Below the pieces are notes generated by a model. The model had not been told where the DNA came from. It made no database searches and was given only the letters and a program-made list of their open reading frames with translations. Source: Phocaeicola oris (GTDB lineage Bacteria; Bacteroidota; Bacteroidia; Bacteroidales; Bacteroidaceae). From it: 35,961 nucleotides of DNA. Location: contig NZ_JAJLQX010000025.1 of assembly GCF_021295095.1 (NCBI RefSeq), positions 1 to 35,961 of the forward strand. The letters are read 5' to 3'. The position numbers were made by a program, and so were the translations under genes. Below are positions 15,532 to 24,311 of the stretch, in pieces. Within the stretch, counting starts at the first letter, position 1; every line of letters begins with the position of its first letter.

Positions 15532-16197
15532 ATGAAGATACTCATTGTAGAAGACGAACAGGGCATTTATACCTTCCTTCAGGAGGGACTTGAGGACGAG
15601 GGCTACGAAACGCTCGTGGCAAGCGATGGAGAAGAAGCGATCGAGAAGTTTGTCGCATGGCATCCCGACCTTGTGTTGCTCGACTGGATGCTGCCCACGA
15701 TGAGCGGTATCGAGGTGTGTAACCATATCCGACAGACCGACACCCTCACGCCCGTCATTTTCCTCACCGCACGTGACACTGTAGAGGATACTGTCCACGG
15801 ACTGCGTGCCGGTGCCAACGATTATATCAAGAAGCCCTTTGCCTTTGCCGAACTTGTGGAGCGTATCAAAATACATTTCCGCAACCGTCATGAGGACGAG
15901 CTGCTCACGGCGGGTGACATCGTGGTGAACATCACCTCGCATCAGGTAAAAAAGGGCGAGACCGATATTGCGCTTACCTCGCGCGAATTCGATCTGCTGG
16001 TTTATCTCCTGCGTCATCAGGGGAAAGTGTGTCAACGCGACAACATTATTCACGATGTATGGGGAGTAGACTTCCAATACGACACGGGTGTCATAGATGT
16101 GTTCATGAACGCATTGCGTAAGAAGTTAGGCATCAAGTCGGACGGCATCATCAAGACCGTGCGCGGCGTGGGATTTATTGTGATGAACGAGGACTGA
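15532..16197 (+). CDS. OmpR/PhoB-family response regulator
   Basis: A 221-residue DNA-binding response regulator. The receiver domain (1-118) has the acidic pocket Glu7/Asp8, phospho-acceptor Asp51 (LVLLDWMLP), Thr79 and Lys101 (YIKKPF). The winged-helix domain (about 125-218) shows LTSREFDLLVYLLRHQGKV and a C-terminal KTVRGVGF. Closest in style to CusR/QseB/PmrA-type regulators, fitting the PmrA-like direct repeat at 14380-14417. The kinase follows after a single base, so the two form an operon. The DNA is GC-richer than the flanking genes. An imperfect -7-like TAATTTTA lies only four bases before the ATG, too close for a normal leader. Confidence 0.92.
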   Translation: MKILIVEDEQGIYTFLQEGLEDEGYETLVASDGEEAIEKFVAWHPDLVLLDWMLPTMSGIEVCNHIRQTDTLTPVIFLTARDTVEDTVHGLRAGANDYIKKPFAFAELVERIKIHFRNRHEDELLTAGDIVVNITSHQVKKGETDIALTSREFDLLVYLLRHQGKVCQRDNIIHDVWGVDFQYDTGVIDVFMNALRKKLGIKSDGIIKTVRGVGFIVMNED

Positions 16198-16198
16198 T

Positions 16199-17149
16199 AT
16201 GAAGAAAACCAAACACTACAGCTTTCAGGAACGCATAGCACGGAGCATTCTCTTGCAAACTTGCGCCTGTTGCACGGTTTATTGCGTCGTACTGCTTGCC
16301 GTGATGGGTGCCAAGCTCTATGAGGCAATGCGTGCTACTATTGATTACCACTTCTTCTTTGTGGCCATCATGGAGTGCTTAGCTACGGTGTGCGTGGGCA
16401 CGCTGGCTATGTTCGCCGTACTCTATTTCATTTCCCGGCGCGTGGCAAAGCGCACTATCCAGCCCCTTCAGGATGCCTTGGAGCGTGAGAAATCGTTTAC
16501 CAGCTATGCCTCGCATGAGTTTCGTACACCTCTTGCCGTGCTCAAGGGATCGATGGAAGTACTCATACGCAAGCCACGCACGCAGGAAGAATACGAGCGC
16601 AAGATAGCCGAAAACATAAAGGTCGTAGACGGAATGAACATCATGGTGGACAACCTGCTCACCCTTACCCGTCTTGAGAACGGAAAGCCCCATCTGCACC
16701 CTGCCGTATACGGTGTGAGAGATATGCTCATAGAATCGTGCAGCAACCATTCCGATGCGGTAATGAAGCGGAGACTGGAAGTAGACTTTGTCTTGCCGGC
16801 AGACGACTTCGTGGTGCGTACCGACCGCAATGCCCTCATGACGATATTGAATAATCTTGTGGCAAACGCCGTAAAATACTGCAACGAAGGTGGGCGTATC
16901 ACTTTCCGTGTGCGTAGAGATGGTGGGAAAATTGTGATAGGCATAGAAAACACCGGACGGGGAATTCCAGAAAGCGAGACATCGAAAGTGTTCAATCAGT
17001 TTTATCGTTCCATCCGTAGTGGCGACCAGCGTATTTCAGGTTACGGCTTGGGACTTGCTATTGTGAGCCGCTTTGCCGACATGATTGGTGCCGAAGTAAC
17101 CTTTACCAGTTGCGAGGAGGGGCCCACGTTGGTGGAAGTTACCTTGTAG
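16199..17149 (+). CDS. sensor histidine kinase with minimal periplasmic loop
   Basis: A 316-residue membrane kinase, partner of the regulator one base upstream. Two membrane segments (about 15-40 and 52-80) enclose a loop of only some 12-15 residues, so the signal is probably sensed in or at the membrane. Segment 1 holds a cluster Cys22, Cys24, Cys25 and Cys29, and segment 2 has two more Cys. The H-box is SYASHEFRTPL with phospho-acceptor His106. The ATPase domain shows NLVANAVKY (N box), IENTGRGIP (Asn where Asp is commonest) and GYGLGLAIV (G2). No clear HAMP domain is seen; the 80-95 segment may be a vestige. Confidence 0.92.
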   Translation: MKKTKHYSFQERIARSILLQTCACCTVYCVVLLAVMGAKLYEAMRATIDYHFFFVAIMECLATVCVGTLAMFAVLYFISRRVAKRTIQPLQDALEREKSFTSYASHEFRTPLAVLKGSMEVLIRKPRTQEEYERKIAENIKVVDGMNIMVDNLLTLTRLENGKPHLHPAVYGVRDMLIESCSNHSDAVMKRRLEVDFVLPADDFVVRTDRNALMTILNNLVANAVKYCNEGGRITFRVRRDGGKIVIGIENTGRGIPESETSKVFNQFYRSIRSGDQRISGYGLGLAIVSRFADMIGAEVTFTSCEEGPTLVEVTL

Positions 17150-17160
17150 TCTGCTGCTTC

Positions 17161-17196
17161 CGGGTTAAGTAATATAACCCGACGTTATCTTTTTTC
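17161..17196 (+). terminator. intrinsic terminator after histidine kinase
   Basis: CGGGTTA at 17161-17167 pairs with TAACCCG at 17175-17181 and a T-run follows a few bases later. It closes the two-component operon. Confidence 0.75.
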
Positions 17197-17353
17197 ATGT
17201 CTACACCGAGATGATTTTCTTTCTGATAAGTTATCCAATTTTCCGATGAGCATACCCATGTCTGTACGCTGCCATTGAAATAATCCTTTTGCAACTTACT
17301 GTTTGCTTATTCTTTTTCTTATCTTGAACAGGAGAGTATTCCCATATTTTTTG

Positions 17354-17361
17354 TAATTTTG
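17354..17361 (+). promoter_or_regulatory. -7 box for HD-domain gene
   Basis: TAATTTTG matches TAnnTTTG and lies 18 bases before the ATG at 17380, implying a short leader. Confidence 0.5.
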
Positions 17362-17379
17362 CCATAAAATTATGAGGAA

Positions 17380-17916
17380 ATGAATGCACGAGCTATTATA
17401 GATAAATACTATCCTGAAGAAAATCAACTCAGATATATTCTATTAACACATAGTAAATCGGTGGCAGAGAAAGCTTTGAGTATCGCCCAAAGGCATCCTG
17501 AGTTAAATCTTGATATCTCGTTTCTTGAAGAGGCAGCCATGCTTCATGATATTGGTATTTTTGAGTGCAATGCTGACGGTATATATTGTTTCGGAGCTTA
17601 TCCGTACATCTGTCATGGTTATCTTGGAGCAGATCTGGTGCGCAAGGAAGGTTATCCGAGGCATGCTTTGGTATGTGAGCGTCATACGGGAGCCGGCATT
17701 TCTTTAAAACAGATTGTTGATCATAATTTACCCCTTCCTCATCGCGATATGTTGCCCGTATCACTCGAAGAGCAGGTGATATGCTTTGCTGACAAGTTTT
17801 ATTCCAAGACTCGCTTGGATAGGGAGAAGACTGTAGACGAAGCGCGGAGCAGTTTACTTAAATTTGGCGAGGATGGTCTGGTTCGTTTCAATAAATGGTG
17901 CGAATGTTTCTTGTAA
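17380..17916 (+). CDS. HD-domain phosphohydrolase-like protein
   Basis: A 178-residue single-domain HD-superfamily protein. The metal-binding set is visible as His24 (LLTHSKSVAEKAL), His56-Asp57 (MLHDIGIF), His79 and His102 (CERHTGAG), and Asp138 (CFADKFYSK). HD proteins of this size hydrolyse phosphate esters of nucleotides or related compounds; the substrate is unknown. GC content drops back towards the average here. Appears monocistronic, as the next gene has its own -7 box. Confidence 0.85.
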   Translation: MNARAIIDKYYPEENQLRYILLTHSKSVAEKALSIAQRHPELNLDISFLEEAAMLHDIGIFECNADGIYCFGAYPYICHGYLGADLVRKEGYPRHALVCERHTGAGISLKQIVDHNLPLPHRDMLPVSLEEQVICFADKFYSKTRLDREKTVDEARSSLLKFGEDGLVRFNKWCECFL

Positions 17917-17971
17917 GTCGATAAAATAAATTAAATCTGCGTATAATTCTTTCTATTTGAGAGAATATGCT

Positions 17972-17979
17972 TAATTTTG
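17972..17979 (+). promoter_or_regulatory. -7 box for LptD-like gene
   Basis: TAATTTTG, a perfect TAnnTTTG, sits 32 bases upstream of the ATG at 18012. A TTTG at 17956 is too close to be the -33 element. Confidence 0.5.
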
Positions 17980-18011
17980 GCATTTAAAATGGGGAGTAAA
18001 CCGGTTAGTTA

Positions 18012-20735
18012 ATGGTGTCATTGAAAAGAGATAAGTACTTTCAATATATATTGATTATTGTTTTTTTGGTCTTCTCACTTGGCGCGGAAGCTCAGAGAAG
18101 CAGAAGGCGTAGGATGGGACAGCCGGCCGATTCTGTGCAGGTAGATTCCATTCGAACCGACTCTGTTGCCTCCGATACCGTTAAAAAAGATAAAACACCG
18201 CTCGAAGCCCCTGTCGATTATGAAGCAAACGATTCTATTGTCTTTCAGGACGGATACGCTCATTTGTATGGTCGTGGAAAAGTAAAGTATCAAAAAATAG
18301 AATTAACCTCGGATATTATTACTATGAACGTAGACAGTAGCTCTGTTTATGCCATTGGTGTTAAGGATTCTACCGGACTGGAGCGGGGGACTCCGATATT
18401 TAAAGACGGGAACGATCAATATGAATCCAAAGTCATGCGATATAATTTCAAAAGCAAGAAAGGGTTCATTAATAATATTACTACACAGCAGGGCGAAGGC
18501 TATATTACCAGTGAGTCGACGAAAAAGGGCGCTGATGATGAGCTTTTTATGACACATGGCAGATACACTACATGTGATAACCACGAACATCCGCATTTTT
18601 ATTTGAAACTTTCCATGGCAAAGGTGCGTCCAAAGAAAAATGCCGTATTCGGACCGGCTCAATTGGTGGTGGAAGATGTTCCTTTACCTATTGCTATTCC
18701 TTTTGGATTTTTCCCCTTCAACAGCAGTTATTCATCCGGATTTATTATGCCTTCTTATGGTGACGAGACAAACCGTGGATTCTATTTAAAGGACGGTGGA
18801 TATTACTTTGCTATCAGTGACAAGATGGATTTAAAAGTGTTGGGAGAGATTTATACAAAGGGCTCTTGGGGAGTATCTGCACAGTCGAACTATAACAAGC
18901 GTTACCGCTATTCCGGTTCTTTTAACGCCAGTTATCTGGTAACAAAAACAGGAGAGAAGAATCTTCCTGATTATTCAGTAACCAAAGACTTTAAAATTTC
19001 TTGGTCGCATAGGCAGGATGCAAAAGCTAATCCCAATAGTACGTTTTCGGCCAATGTTAACTTTGCCACGAGTAGTTATGATCGTCGAAGCATAAGCAGT
19101 TTATATAATCCAAGTCTGTATTCAAGTAATACAAAGACATCGTCTGTGAGTTATTCCAGAACATTTGCCGATTTGGGTTTGAATATCTCAAGCACCTTTA
19201 ATATTACGCAGAATACAAAAGACTCTTCTTTGAGTGTAACTTTACCTGATTTGGATATTTCCCTGAATCGTTTTTATCCGTTGAAACGGAAAAAGCAAAC
19301 CGGTGGGGAGCGTTGGTATGAGAAGATATCAGTACAGTATACCGGTCAACTTACCAACAGCATTAATACTAAAGATAATTTAATTCTGAAACAAGGTTTT
19401 AAAAATTGGGATAAAGGTATGCAGCACAGAATTCCTATCAGTGCCAATTTTACCTTGTTTAAATATATCAATGTGATTCCTTCGTTTAATTATACTGAGC
19501 GATGGTATACACGTAAAGTAATGCAGAGTCGTGATCCGATGACTGCTAATGGTGTAAAACTGGATACAATCAATGGCTTTAATCGTGTTTATAATTATAA
19601 TATAGGCGTAGCCATGAATACGAAACTTTATGGATTCTTTAAGCCATGGAAGATGTTGGGTGATAAGATACAGATGATTCGTCATGTGTTTACTCCTTCT
19701 GTAACTATCAGTTATGCTCCCGATTTTGGCGCGGAGCGTTATGGCTATTGGAAGACATATCAATATACCGATTCTAATGGTGAAGTTCGTACGGTAGAGT
19801 ATTCTCCTTTTGCCGGTCAGTCGTTTTCTCCGCCAAGTAAAGGGAAACAAGGAGTCATTGCGTTCTCTGTTGATAATAATGTTGAAATGAAGATTAAATC
19901 CGATAAGGATACTACAGGAATTCGAAAAGTCAGTTTGATTGATCAGCTGGCTGCCAACATTTCTTATAACACAGCAGCAACGACTCGTCCTTGGAGTGAT
20001 TTGAGCACAAACATACGTTTGAAATTGTCGAAAAGCTATACCTTTACTATGAATGCTTCGTTTGCAACGTACGCATATCAGTTTGATAAGAGCGGTAATG
20101 TCGTTATCGGTGATAGGACGGAATGGTCTTATGGTCGTTTCGGACGCTTTCAAGGATATAGTGGATCATTCTCATATACTTTTGATAATAATACTTGGAA
20201 GAAATGGTTTGGAAAGGATGATGAGAAAAAGAAATTGAAAGATAGAAAGGATCAGGATAGTGAAGATGAGTATGATAAAGAGAGAGAAGAGCCGGAAGAT
20301 GAACAAAAACCAACGACTCGTAAACAGGAAGACGCGAAGATTGATTCGGATGGGTATCTGAAGTTTTCGATGCCTTGGTCTCTGAGTTTGAGCTATAGCT
20401 ATAGTATTCATGAGGATAGAACAAAGAAAATTAATATTAAGAACATGCGTTATCCGTATTCGGTAACTCATTCTTTGAATGCTTCCGGAAATGTCAAGTT
20501 GGGAAGTCGTTGGAATATTAACTATTCAACCGGATATGATTTCAATGAGAAAGAGATGTCGATGACAACAGTTAATATATCACGTGATTTGCACTGCTTT
20601 AGCATGAGTTGTGGTATGGTGTTCGGGCGATACACATCATATAACTTTTCAATTCGGGCTAATGCAAGTATGTTGACTGACGCATTGAAGTGGGATCAGC
20701 GGAGTAATACAGGTTCTACGGTTCATTGGTATTAA
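18012..20735 (+). CDS. LptD/OstA-like outer-membrane LPS assembly protein
   Basis: A 907-residue protein with a signal peptide (hydrophobic segment about 10-26, then AEAQRSRRRR), a Pro/Ser/Asp-rich linker, an OstA/LptA-like domain around 80-210 (YGRGKVKYQKIELTSDIITM) and a long C-terminal beta barrel with alternating aromatic strands. This fits the Bacteroidota form of LptD, which inserts lipopolysaccharide into the outer leaflet. It carries a highly charged Lys/Asp/Glu insertion at about 736-780 inside the barrel, probably a surface or periplasmic loop. The uracil-DNA glycosylase gene begins 10 bases downstream, so they are likely co-transcribed. Called from architecture rather than a diagnostic motif. 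Confidence 0.8.
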   Translation: MVSLKRDKYFQYILIIVFLVFSLGAEAQRSRRRRMGQPADSVQVDSIRTDSVASDTVKKDKTPLEAPVDYEANDSIVFQDGYAHLYGRGKVKYQKIELTSDIITMNVDSSSVYAIGVKDSTGLERGTPIFKDGNDQYESKVMRYNFKSKKGFINNITTQQGEGYITSESTKKGADDELFMTHGRYTTCDNHEHPHFYLKLSMAKVRPKKNAVFGPAQLVVEDVPLPIAIPFGFFPFNSSYSSGFIMPSYGDETNRGFYLKDGGYYFAISDKMDLKVLGEIYTKGSWGVSAQSNYNKRYRYSGSFNASYLVTKTGEKNLPDYSVTKDFKISWSHRQDAKANPNSTFSANVNFATSSYDRRSISSLYNPSLYSSNTKTSSVSYSRTFADLGLNISSTFNITQNTKDSSLSVTLPDLDISLNRFYPLKRKKQTGGERWYEKISVQYTGQLTNSINTKDNLILKQGFKNWDKGMQHRIPISANFTLFKYINVIPSFNYTERWYTRKVMQSRDPMTANGVKLDTINGFNRVYNYNIGVAMNTKLYGFFKPWKMLGDKIQMIRHVFTPSVTISYAPDFGAERYGYWKTYQYTDSNGEVRTVEYSPFAGQSFSPPSKGKQGVIAFSVDNNVEMKIKSDKDTTGIRKVSLIDQLAANISYNTAATTRPWSDLSTNIRLKLSKSYTFTMNASFATYAYQFDKSGNVVIGDRTEWSYGRFGRFQGYSGSFSYTFDNNTWKKWFGKDDEKKKLKDRKDQDSEDEYDKEREEPEDEQKPTTRKQEDAKIDSDGYLKFSMPWSLSLSYSYSIHEDRTKKINIKNMRYPYSVTHSLNASGNVKLGSRWNINYSTGYDFNEKEMSMTTVNISRDLHCFSMSCGMVFGRYTSYNFSIRANASMLTDALKWDQRSNTGSTVHWY

Positions 20736-20745
20736 ATTGAGCGTT

Positions 20746-21408
20746 ATGAATGTACAAATAGAATCATCATGGAAACAGGTCTTGGCACCTGAGTTTGAAA
20801 AGACTTATTTCAAACAATTAACCGATTTTGTGCGCGATGAATACAGGAAGGGGATTTGTTACCCTCCCGGTCGATTGATATTTAATGCGTTTAATCTTTG
20901 TCCGTTTGATAAGGTAAAAGTCGTGCTTATTGGTCAGGATCCATATCATGAGCCCGGACAGGCGATGGGACTTTGCTTCTCAGTGAATGAAGGCATTCCT
21001 TTTCCTCCTTCTTTGCAGAATATTTTTAAAGAGATTCAATCCGATTTAGGAAAACCGATTCCAACAAGTGGCAACTTGACTCGCTGGGTGAATCAAGGTG
21101 TCTTTCTGTTGAATGCTACACTTACAGTTCGTCAGCATCAGGCAGGATCTCATCAAGGGAAAGGATGGGAGGAGTTCACTGACGCAGTTATTAAAGCATT
21201 AGCTGAACGACGAGAACATTTGGTTTTTATGTTGTGGGGATCGTACGCTCAGAAGAAAGGGGCTTTTATTGATAGAAACAAACATTTGGTTTTGACTTCA
21301 GCTCATCCGTCTCCTCTTTCCGTATATCGTGGATTCTTTGGGAATAAGCACTTTAGCAAGGCAAATGAGTATTTAGTGGCTCATGAAGAAACTCCAATAG
21401 ATTGGTAA
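20746..21408 (+). CDS. ung: uracil-DNA glycosylase, family 1
   Basis: A 220-residue enzyme that removes uracil from DNA to start base-excision repair. The active-site motif GQDPYHEPGQAMGL and the HPSPLSVYRGFFG loop are intact, with catalytic Asp65 and His187. With the ATG at 20746 these numbers sit almost exactly on those of E. coli Ung (64 and 187), so I prefer it to the TTG at 20737. Ten bases after the LptD-like gene; convergent with glycerate kinase only 4 bases away. Confidence 0.97.
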   Translation: MNVQIESSWKQVLAPEFEKTYFKQLTDFVRDEYRKGICYPPGRLIFNAFNLCPFDKVKVVLIGQDPYHEPGQAMGLCFSVNEGIPFPPSLQNIFKEIQSDLGKPIPTSGNLTRWVNQGVFLLNATLTVRQHQAGSHQGKGWEEFTDAVIKALAERREHLVFMLWGSYAQKKGAFIDRNKHLVLTSAHPSPLSVYRGFFGNKHFSKANEYLVAHEETPIDW

Positions 21409-21412
21409 TCTA

Positions 21413-22555
21413 CTATATGTTAAAAGCATCAACTGTACGGATAATTTGAATGACTGTTCTTGACAAGTTGTTAAGAGCTATTTCTTTTCTCATGGCATCT
21501 TGCAGCGTAATTGGTCCTGATTGAATGGCAAAGACGCCGGTGAAGCCCAATTTGTTTAGCTGTTCAGTTTCTTCAACAGATCCACCTAACGCAATGACAG
21601 GGACATCCATTTCTTTTGCCAGCTCAACAATGCCTTGAAGGGCTTTTCCCATTGCCGTTTGTTTATCTATTTTTCCTTCACCCGTGAAAATGAGAGAAGC
21701 TCCTTTTAATGCCTCTTTAAAATTTAAAATTTGAAGAATGGCTTGGCTGCCTTGTTTCATTTCTATATTTAAATAAGGTATCAAACCTCCACCCATACCT
21801 CCGGCTGCGCCCGCGCCGGTTATATTAAATATATCTTTACCCAATTTGTTGAGAATCAGTTCACCATAATGATGTAATCCTTTATCTAATAGTTTGACTT
21901 GTTCTTCGTTCGCTCCTTTTTGTGGTGAGAATACACAAGCAGCTCCCATGGGTCCGCAGAATGGATTGTTTACATCCGAAATAATAGTGAACAGCGTATC
22001 TTTTAACTCCGGTAAAAGATTTGAAGTATCTATATCGGTTATATCGGATAATGCTCCGCCTGTTGGATTAATTTCTGCTTTATCGGAGTTAAAGAAGCGA
22101 ACACCTAAAGCATTCATCATTCCGATTCCTGCGTCGTTTGTCGCGCTTCCGCCTATACCTAACAAAATATGTCGACAACCTTTATGGAGAGCATCTTTAA
22201 TCATTTCACCAACACCAAAAGTTGTCGTGTTTAGAGGATTTCGTTCTTGAGGAGTGAGCAGGGGTAAACCGGCTGCCGCAGCCATTTCCATAATCGCTGT
22301 TTGCCCATCTTGAGTAATGGCATAAGTCGAAGTGATGATACGCATCAGTGGGTCGTGAACAAAACAACTTATTTTGTGTGCATTCAAGTGGTCACTTAAT
22401 ACATCTGTTGTTCCTTCTCCACCATCGGCAATGGGAAAAGAGACCACCTTACATTTCGGTTGAATTTGCCGGATGGCAGATTTGAGAGCTTCGGATATTT
22501 CTTTTGCGCTAACAGATCCTTTAAAAGAATCGAATGCTAAAATGACTTTTTTCAT
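21413..22555 (-). CDS. glycerate kinase (GlxK/GarK family)
   Basis: A 380-residue type-I glycerate kinase, which phosphorylates D-glycerate with ATP. Hallmarks are AFDSFKGSVSAKEISEAL at the N-terminus, GIGGSATNDAGIGMMNALG near residue 135-155, GAAGGMGGGL in the middle and FTGEGKIDKQTAMGKAL towards the end. Full length. Convergent with ung, with nearly no gap. Transcribed from its own -7 box. No glyoxylate or tartronate pathway partner is adjacent in this window. Confidence 0.93.
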   Translation of the reverse strand: MKKVILAFDSFKGSVSAKEISEALKSAIRQIQPKCKVVSFPIADGGEGTTDVLSDHLNAHKISCFVHDPLMRIITSTYAITQDGQTAIMEMAAAAGLPLLTPQERNPLNTTTFGVGEMIKDALHKGCRHILLGIGGSATNDAGIGMMNALGVRFFNSDKAEINPTGGALSDITDIDTSNLLPELKDTLFTIISDVNNPFCGPMGAACVFSPQKGANEEQVKLLDKGLHHYGELILNKLGKDIFNITGAGAAGGMGGGLIPYLNIEMKQGSQAILQILNFKEALKGASLIFTGEGKIDKQTAMGKALQGIVELAKEMDVPVIALGGSVEETEQLNKLGFTGVFAIQSGPITLQDAMRKEIALNNLSRTVIQIIRTVDAFNI

Positions 22556-22572
22556 GGTTTATTTTCTTTACG

Positions 22573-22580
22573 CAAAGATA
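22573..22580 (-). promoter_or_regulatory. -7 box for glycerate kinase
   Basis: The minus strand reads TATCTTTG, a perfect TAnnTTTG, 17 bases before the start codon. Confidence 0.5.
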
Positions 22581-22710
22581 CTTTTTAAGTGGAATAATTC
22601 AAATAAAAAGAGACAATTCCTATCCTTACTGCTTTAAGTAAAGCTTGTGAGTTCGAAGGAACATAAGTATCTTATGCATCGAAGCAGTAACCGGTTATGG
22701 TTAGTTTTCA

Positions 22711-22764
22711 AAAAAGCCGTGTACCACTATTTCTTTAGATTGATACACGGCTTACGTTTTTTTA
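22711..22764 (-). terminator. intrinsic terminator of asnA (possibly bidirectional)
   Basis: AAGCCGTGTA at 22714-22723 pairs with TACACGGCTT at 22744-22753 over 10 bp. On the minus strand the stem runs into a T-run, ending the asnA transcript; on the plus strand T-rich sequence follows too. The 20-base loop is long. Confidence 0.8.
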
Positions 22765-22805
22765 AATCGTCGAATTGTACTCACGTTATATTATACATTC
22801 GAGCA

Positions 22806-23846
22806 TTAAATCAGGTGCATCCCTAATTCTTCACATTGTTTCTGCATATCTTCCGGCCAAATGCTGGCTTGTATTTCACCAATATGCCCTTTTTGTAAGA
22901 ATAGCATACAGAGACGTGACTGCCCTATACCTCCACCTATACTTAAAGGAAGGTCATCATTGAGTAATCTCTGATGGAAGTAAAGCTCTTCACGTTTTTC
23001 AAGATTGCTTAGTTTTAACTGACGAATCAATGCTTCTTTATCAACACGGATACCCATAGATGATAATTCCATTGATCGGTCGAGTACTTTATTCCATATT
23101 AGTAGATCGCCATTCAAGCCGGGCAGTCCGGTTTCCGGATCAACGGTAGTATAATCGTCATAATCAGGAGCTCTCGTATCATGTTCTTTCCCATCACCCA
23201 ACTTGCACCCTATACCTATTATAAATACAGAACCATATTTTTTAGTAATTTTGTTTTCTCTTTCTTTTGGTGTTAGGTTCGGGTACCTTTTTCTTAGTTC
23301 TTCTGCATGAATAAAATAGAGGTCTTTACTAAGGAAAGGCTTAATTTGTGGGTATGCTTCGCAAATCATGAATTCTGTCCTGAGCATGGAAGCGTAGATT
23401 CGATGGACGATTTGCTTTAAGAATGCAATGTTACGATCTTCTTTTGTAATGACTTGTTCCCAATCCCACTGATCAACATATAGAGAATGTAAATTGCCTA
23501 ATTCTTCATCGGCGCGAATGGCATTCATGTCTGTATATATGCCATACCCCGGCTCTATGTGATAATCGGCTAATGTTAATCTTTTCCATTTTGCCAAAGA
23601 GTGAACAACCTCTGCTTGAGCTTCATTCAAGTCTTTAATAGGAAAAGATACCGGACGTTCAATACCATTCAAATCGTCATTGATACCCATACCTTTTAAT
23701 ACGAAAAGCGGAGCTGTTACTCTGCGAAGACACAATTCCGATGAAAGATTGACTTGAAAAAAGTCTTTTATCTGTTTGATGCCCAATTCCGTTTGTTTCA
23801 TGTCAAGCAACGGTTTATAGTGTTTGGGCTTTATAAGATAACTCAT
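22806..23846 (-). CDS. asnA: aspartate--ammonia ligase (asparagine synthetase A)
   Basis: A 346-residue enzyme that makes asparagine from aspartate, ammonia and ATP, related to class-II aminoacyl-tRNA synthetases. Family sequence is recognisable throughout: LCLRRVTAPLFV, ERPVSFPIKDL, AKWKRLTLADY, GIYTDMNAIRADE, LYVDQWDWE, and the class-II motif-3-like SIGGGIGQSRLCMLFL near the C-terminus. Length is normal. Single gene with a strong -7 box upstream and a terminator downstream; it lies divergent from the tRNA gene. Confidence 0.96.
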   Translation of the reverse strand: MSYLIKPKHYKPLLDMKQTELGIKQIKDFFQVNLSSELCLRRVTAPLFVLKGMGINDDLNGIERPVSFPIKDLNEAQAEVVHSLAKWKRLTLADYHIEPGYGIYTDMNAIRADEELGNLHSLYVDQWDWEQVITKEDRNIAFLKQIVHRIYASMLRTEFMICEAYPQIKPFLSKDLYFIHAEELRKRYPNLTPKERENKITKKYGSVFIIGIGCKLGDGKEHDTRAPDYDDYTTVDPETGLPGLNGDLLIWNKVLDRSMELSSMGIRVDKEALIRQLKLSNLEKREELYFHQRLLNDDLPLSIGGGIGQSRLCMLFLQKGHIGEIQASIWPEDMQKQCEELGMHLI

Positions 23847-23875
23847 ATATTTGTTGATTATTTTAATTTTGCATG

Positions 23876-23883
23876 CAAATATA
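23876..23883 (-). promoter_or_regulatory. -7 box for asnA
   Basis: The minus strand reads TATATTTG, a perfect TAnnTTTG, 30 bases before the asnA ATG. Confidence 0.55.
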
Positions 23884-24017
23884 GGTAATATTTGCTAAAT
23901 TGTCTATTAAAATGAATAAAATAAATCATTTTGCAATTTGTTTTTCAGAATAACTTATCAAAATATCACACTAATTTAAAAAGTTATAAATTGTTAGGTA
24001 AAAGAAAATATATTTCG

Positions 24018-24025
24018 TACTTTTG
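24018..24025 (+). promoter_or_regulatory. -7 box for tRNA-Arg
   Basis: TACTTTTG, a perfect TAnnTTTG, ends 13 bases before the first base of the mature tRNA. Confidence 0.55.
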
Positions 24026-24038
24026 TCTCCCTGAATTT

Positions 24039-24110
24039 GCTTCTGTAGTTCAATGGATAGAATATGGGATTCCGGTTCCCAAGATTAGGGTTCGATTCCC
24101 TACAGGAGTA
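24039..24110 (+). tRNA. tRNA-Arg (anticodon CCG)
   Basis: A 72-base cloverleaf can be drawn by hand. The acceptor is GCTTCTG against CAGGAGT (two G-T pairs including 1-72) with discriminator A. U8-A9 is followed by a D stem GTTC/GAAT, an anticodon stem TGGGA/TCCCA with loop TTCCGGT (anticodon CCG, reading CGG), a short variable loop, and T stem TAGGG/CCCTA with TTCGATT. The 3' CCA is not encoded. It has its own promoter and terminator. Confidence 0.93.
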
Positions 24111-24116
24111 CGGAAG

Positions 24117-24152
24117 AAAATGCTAATTGGAGTTATCCGGTTAGCATTTTTG
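24117..24152 (+). terminator. intrinsic terminator after tRNA-Arg
   Basis: TGCTAATTGG at 24121-24130 pairs with CCGGTTAGCA at 24137-24146 (10 bp with two G-T pairs, 6-base loop), flanked by A and T runs. Confidence 0.85.
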
Positions 24153-24210
24153 CTTTTGATTATTTGCGTATGCCTTTTTTAAATGTTACTTTTACGTCGT
24201 ATCATAGGAA

Positions 24211-24218
24211 TAGGTTTG
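24211..24218 (+). promoter_or_regulatory. -7 box for GH92 gene
   Basis: TAGGTTTG, a perfect TAnnTTTG, about 94 bases upstream of the GH92 ATG. No clear -33 element. Confidence 0.4.
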
Positions 24219-24311
24219 ATAAGAGAGAAGTTGGATAATATCACTGCTTATTGGAATTCCTTATTCAGGTAATCAAATTAAAAAGATATTATAAAGTAGG
24301 GAGTCATATTT

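Noticed and set aside
19380-20153. 257-residue open frame on the minus strand
   Set aside because: It lies wholly inside the LptD-like gene, has no recognisable domain, and its composition is what an antisense frame of a barrel gene gives.
24039-24110. integration site (att) of a mobile element at the tRNA gene
   Set aside because: No integrase gene and no direct repeat of the tRNA 3' end are seen in the window.
23931-24182. 83-residue open frame on the plus strand
   Set aside because: It reads straight through the tRNA-Arg gene, its promoter and its terminator.
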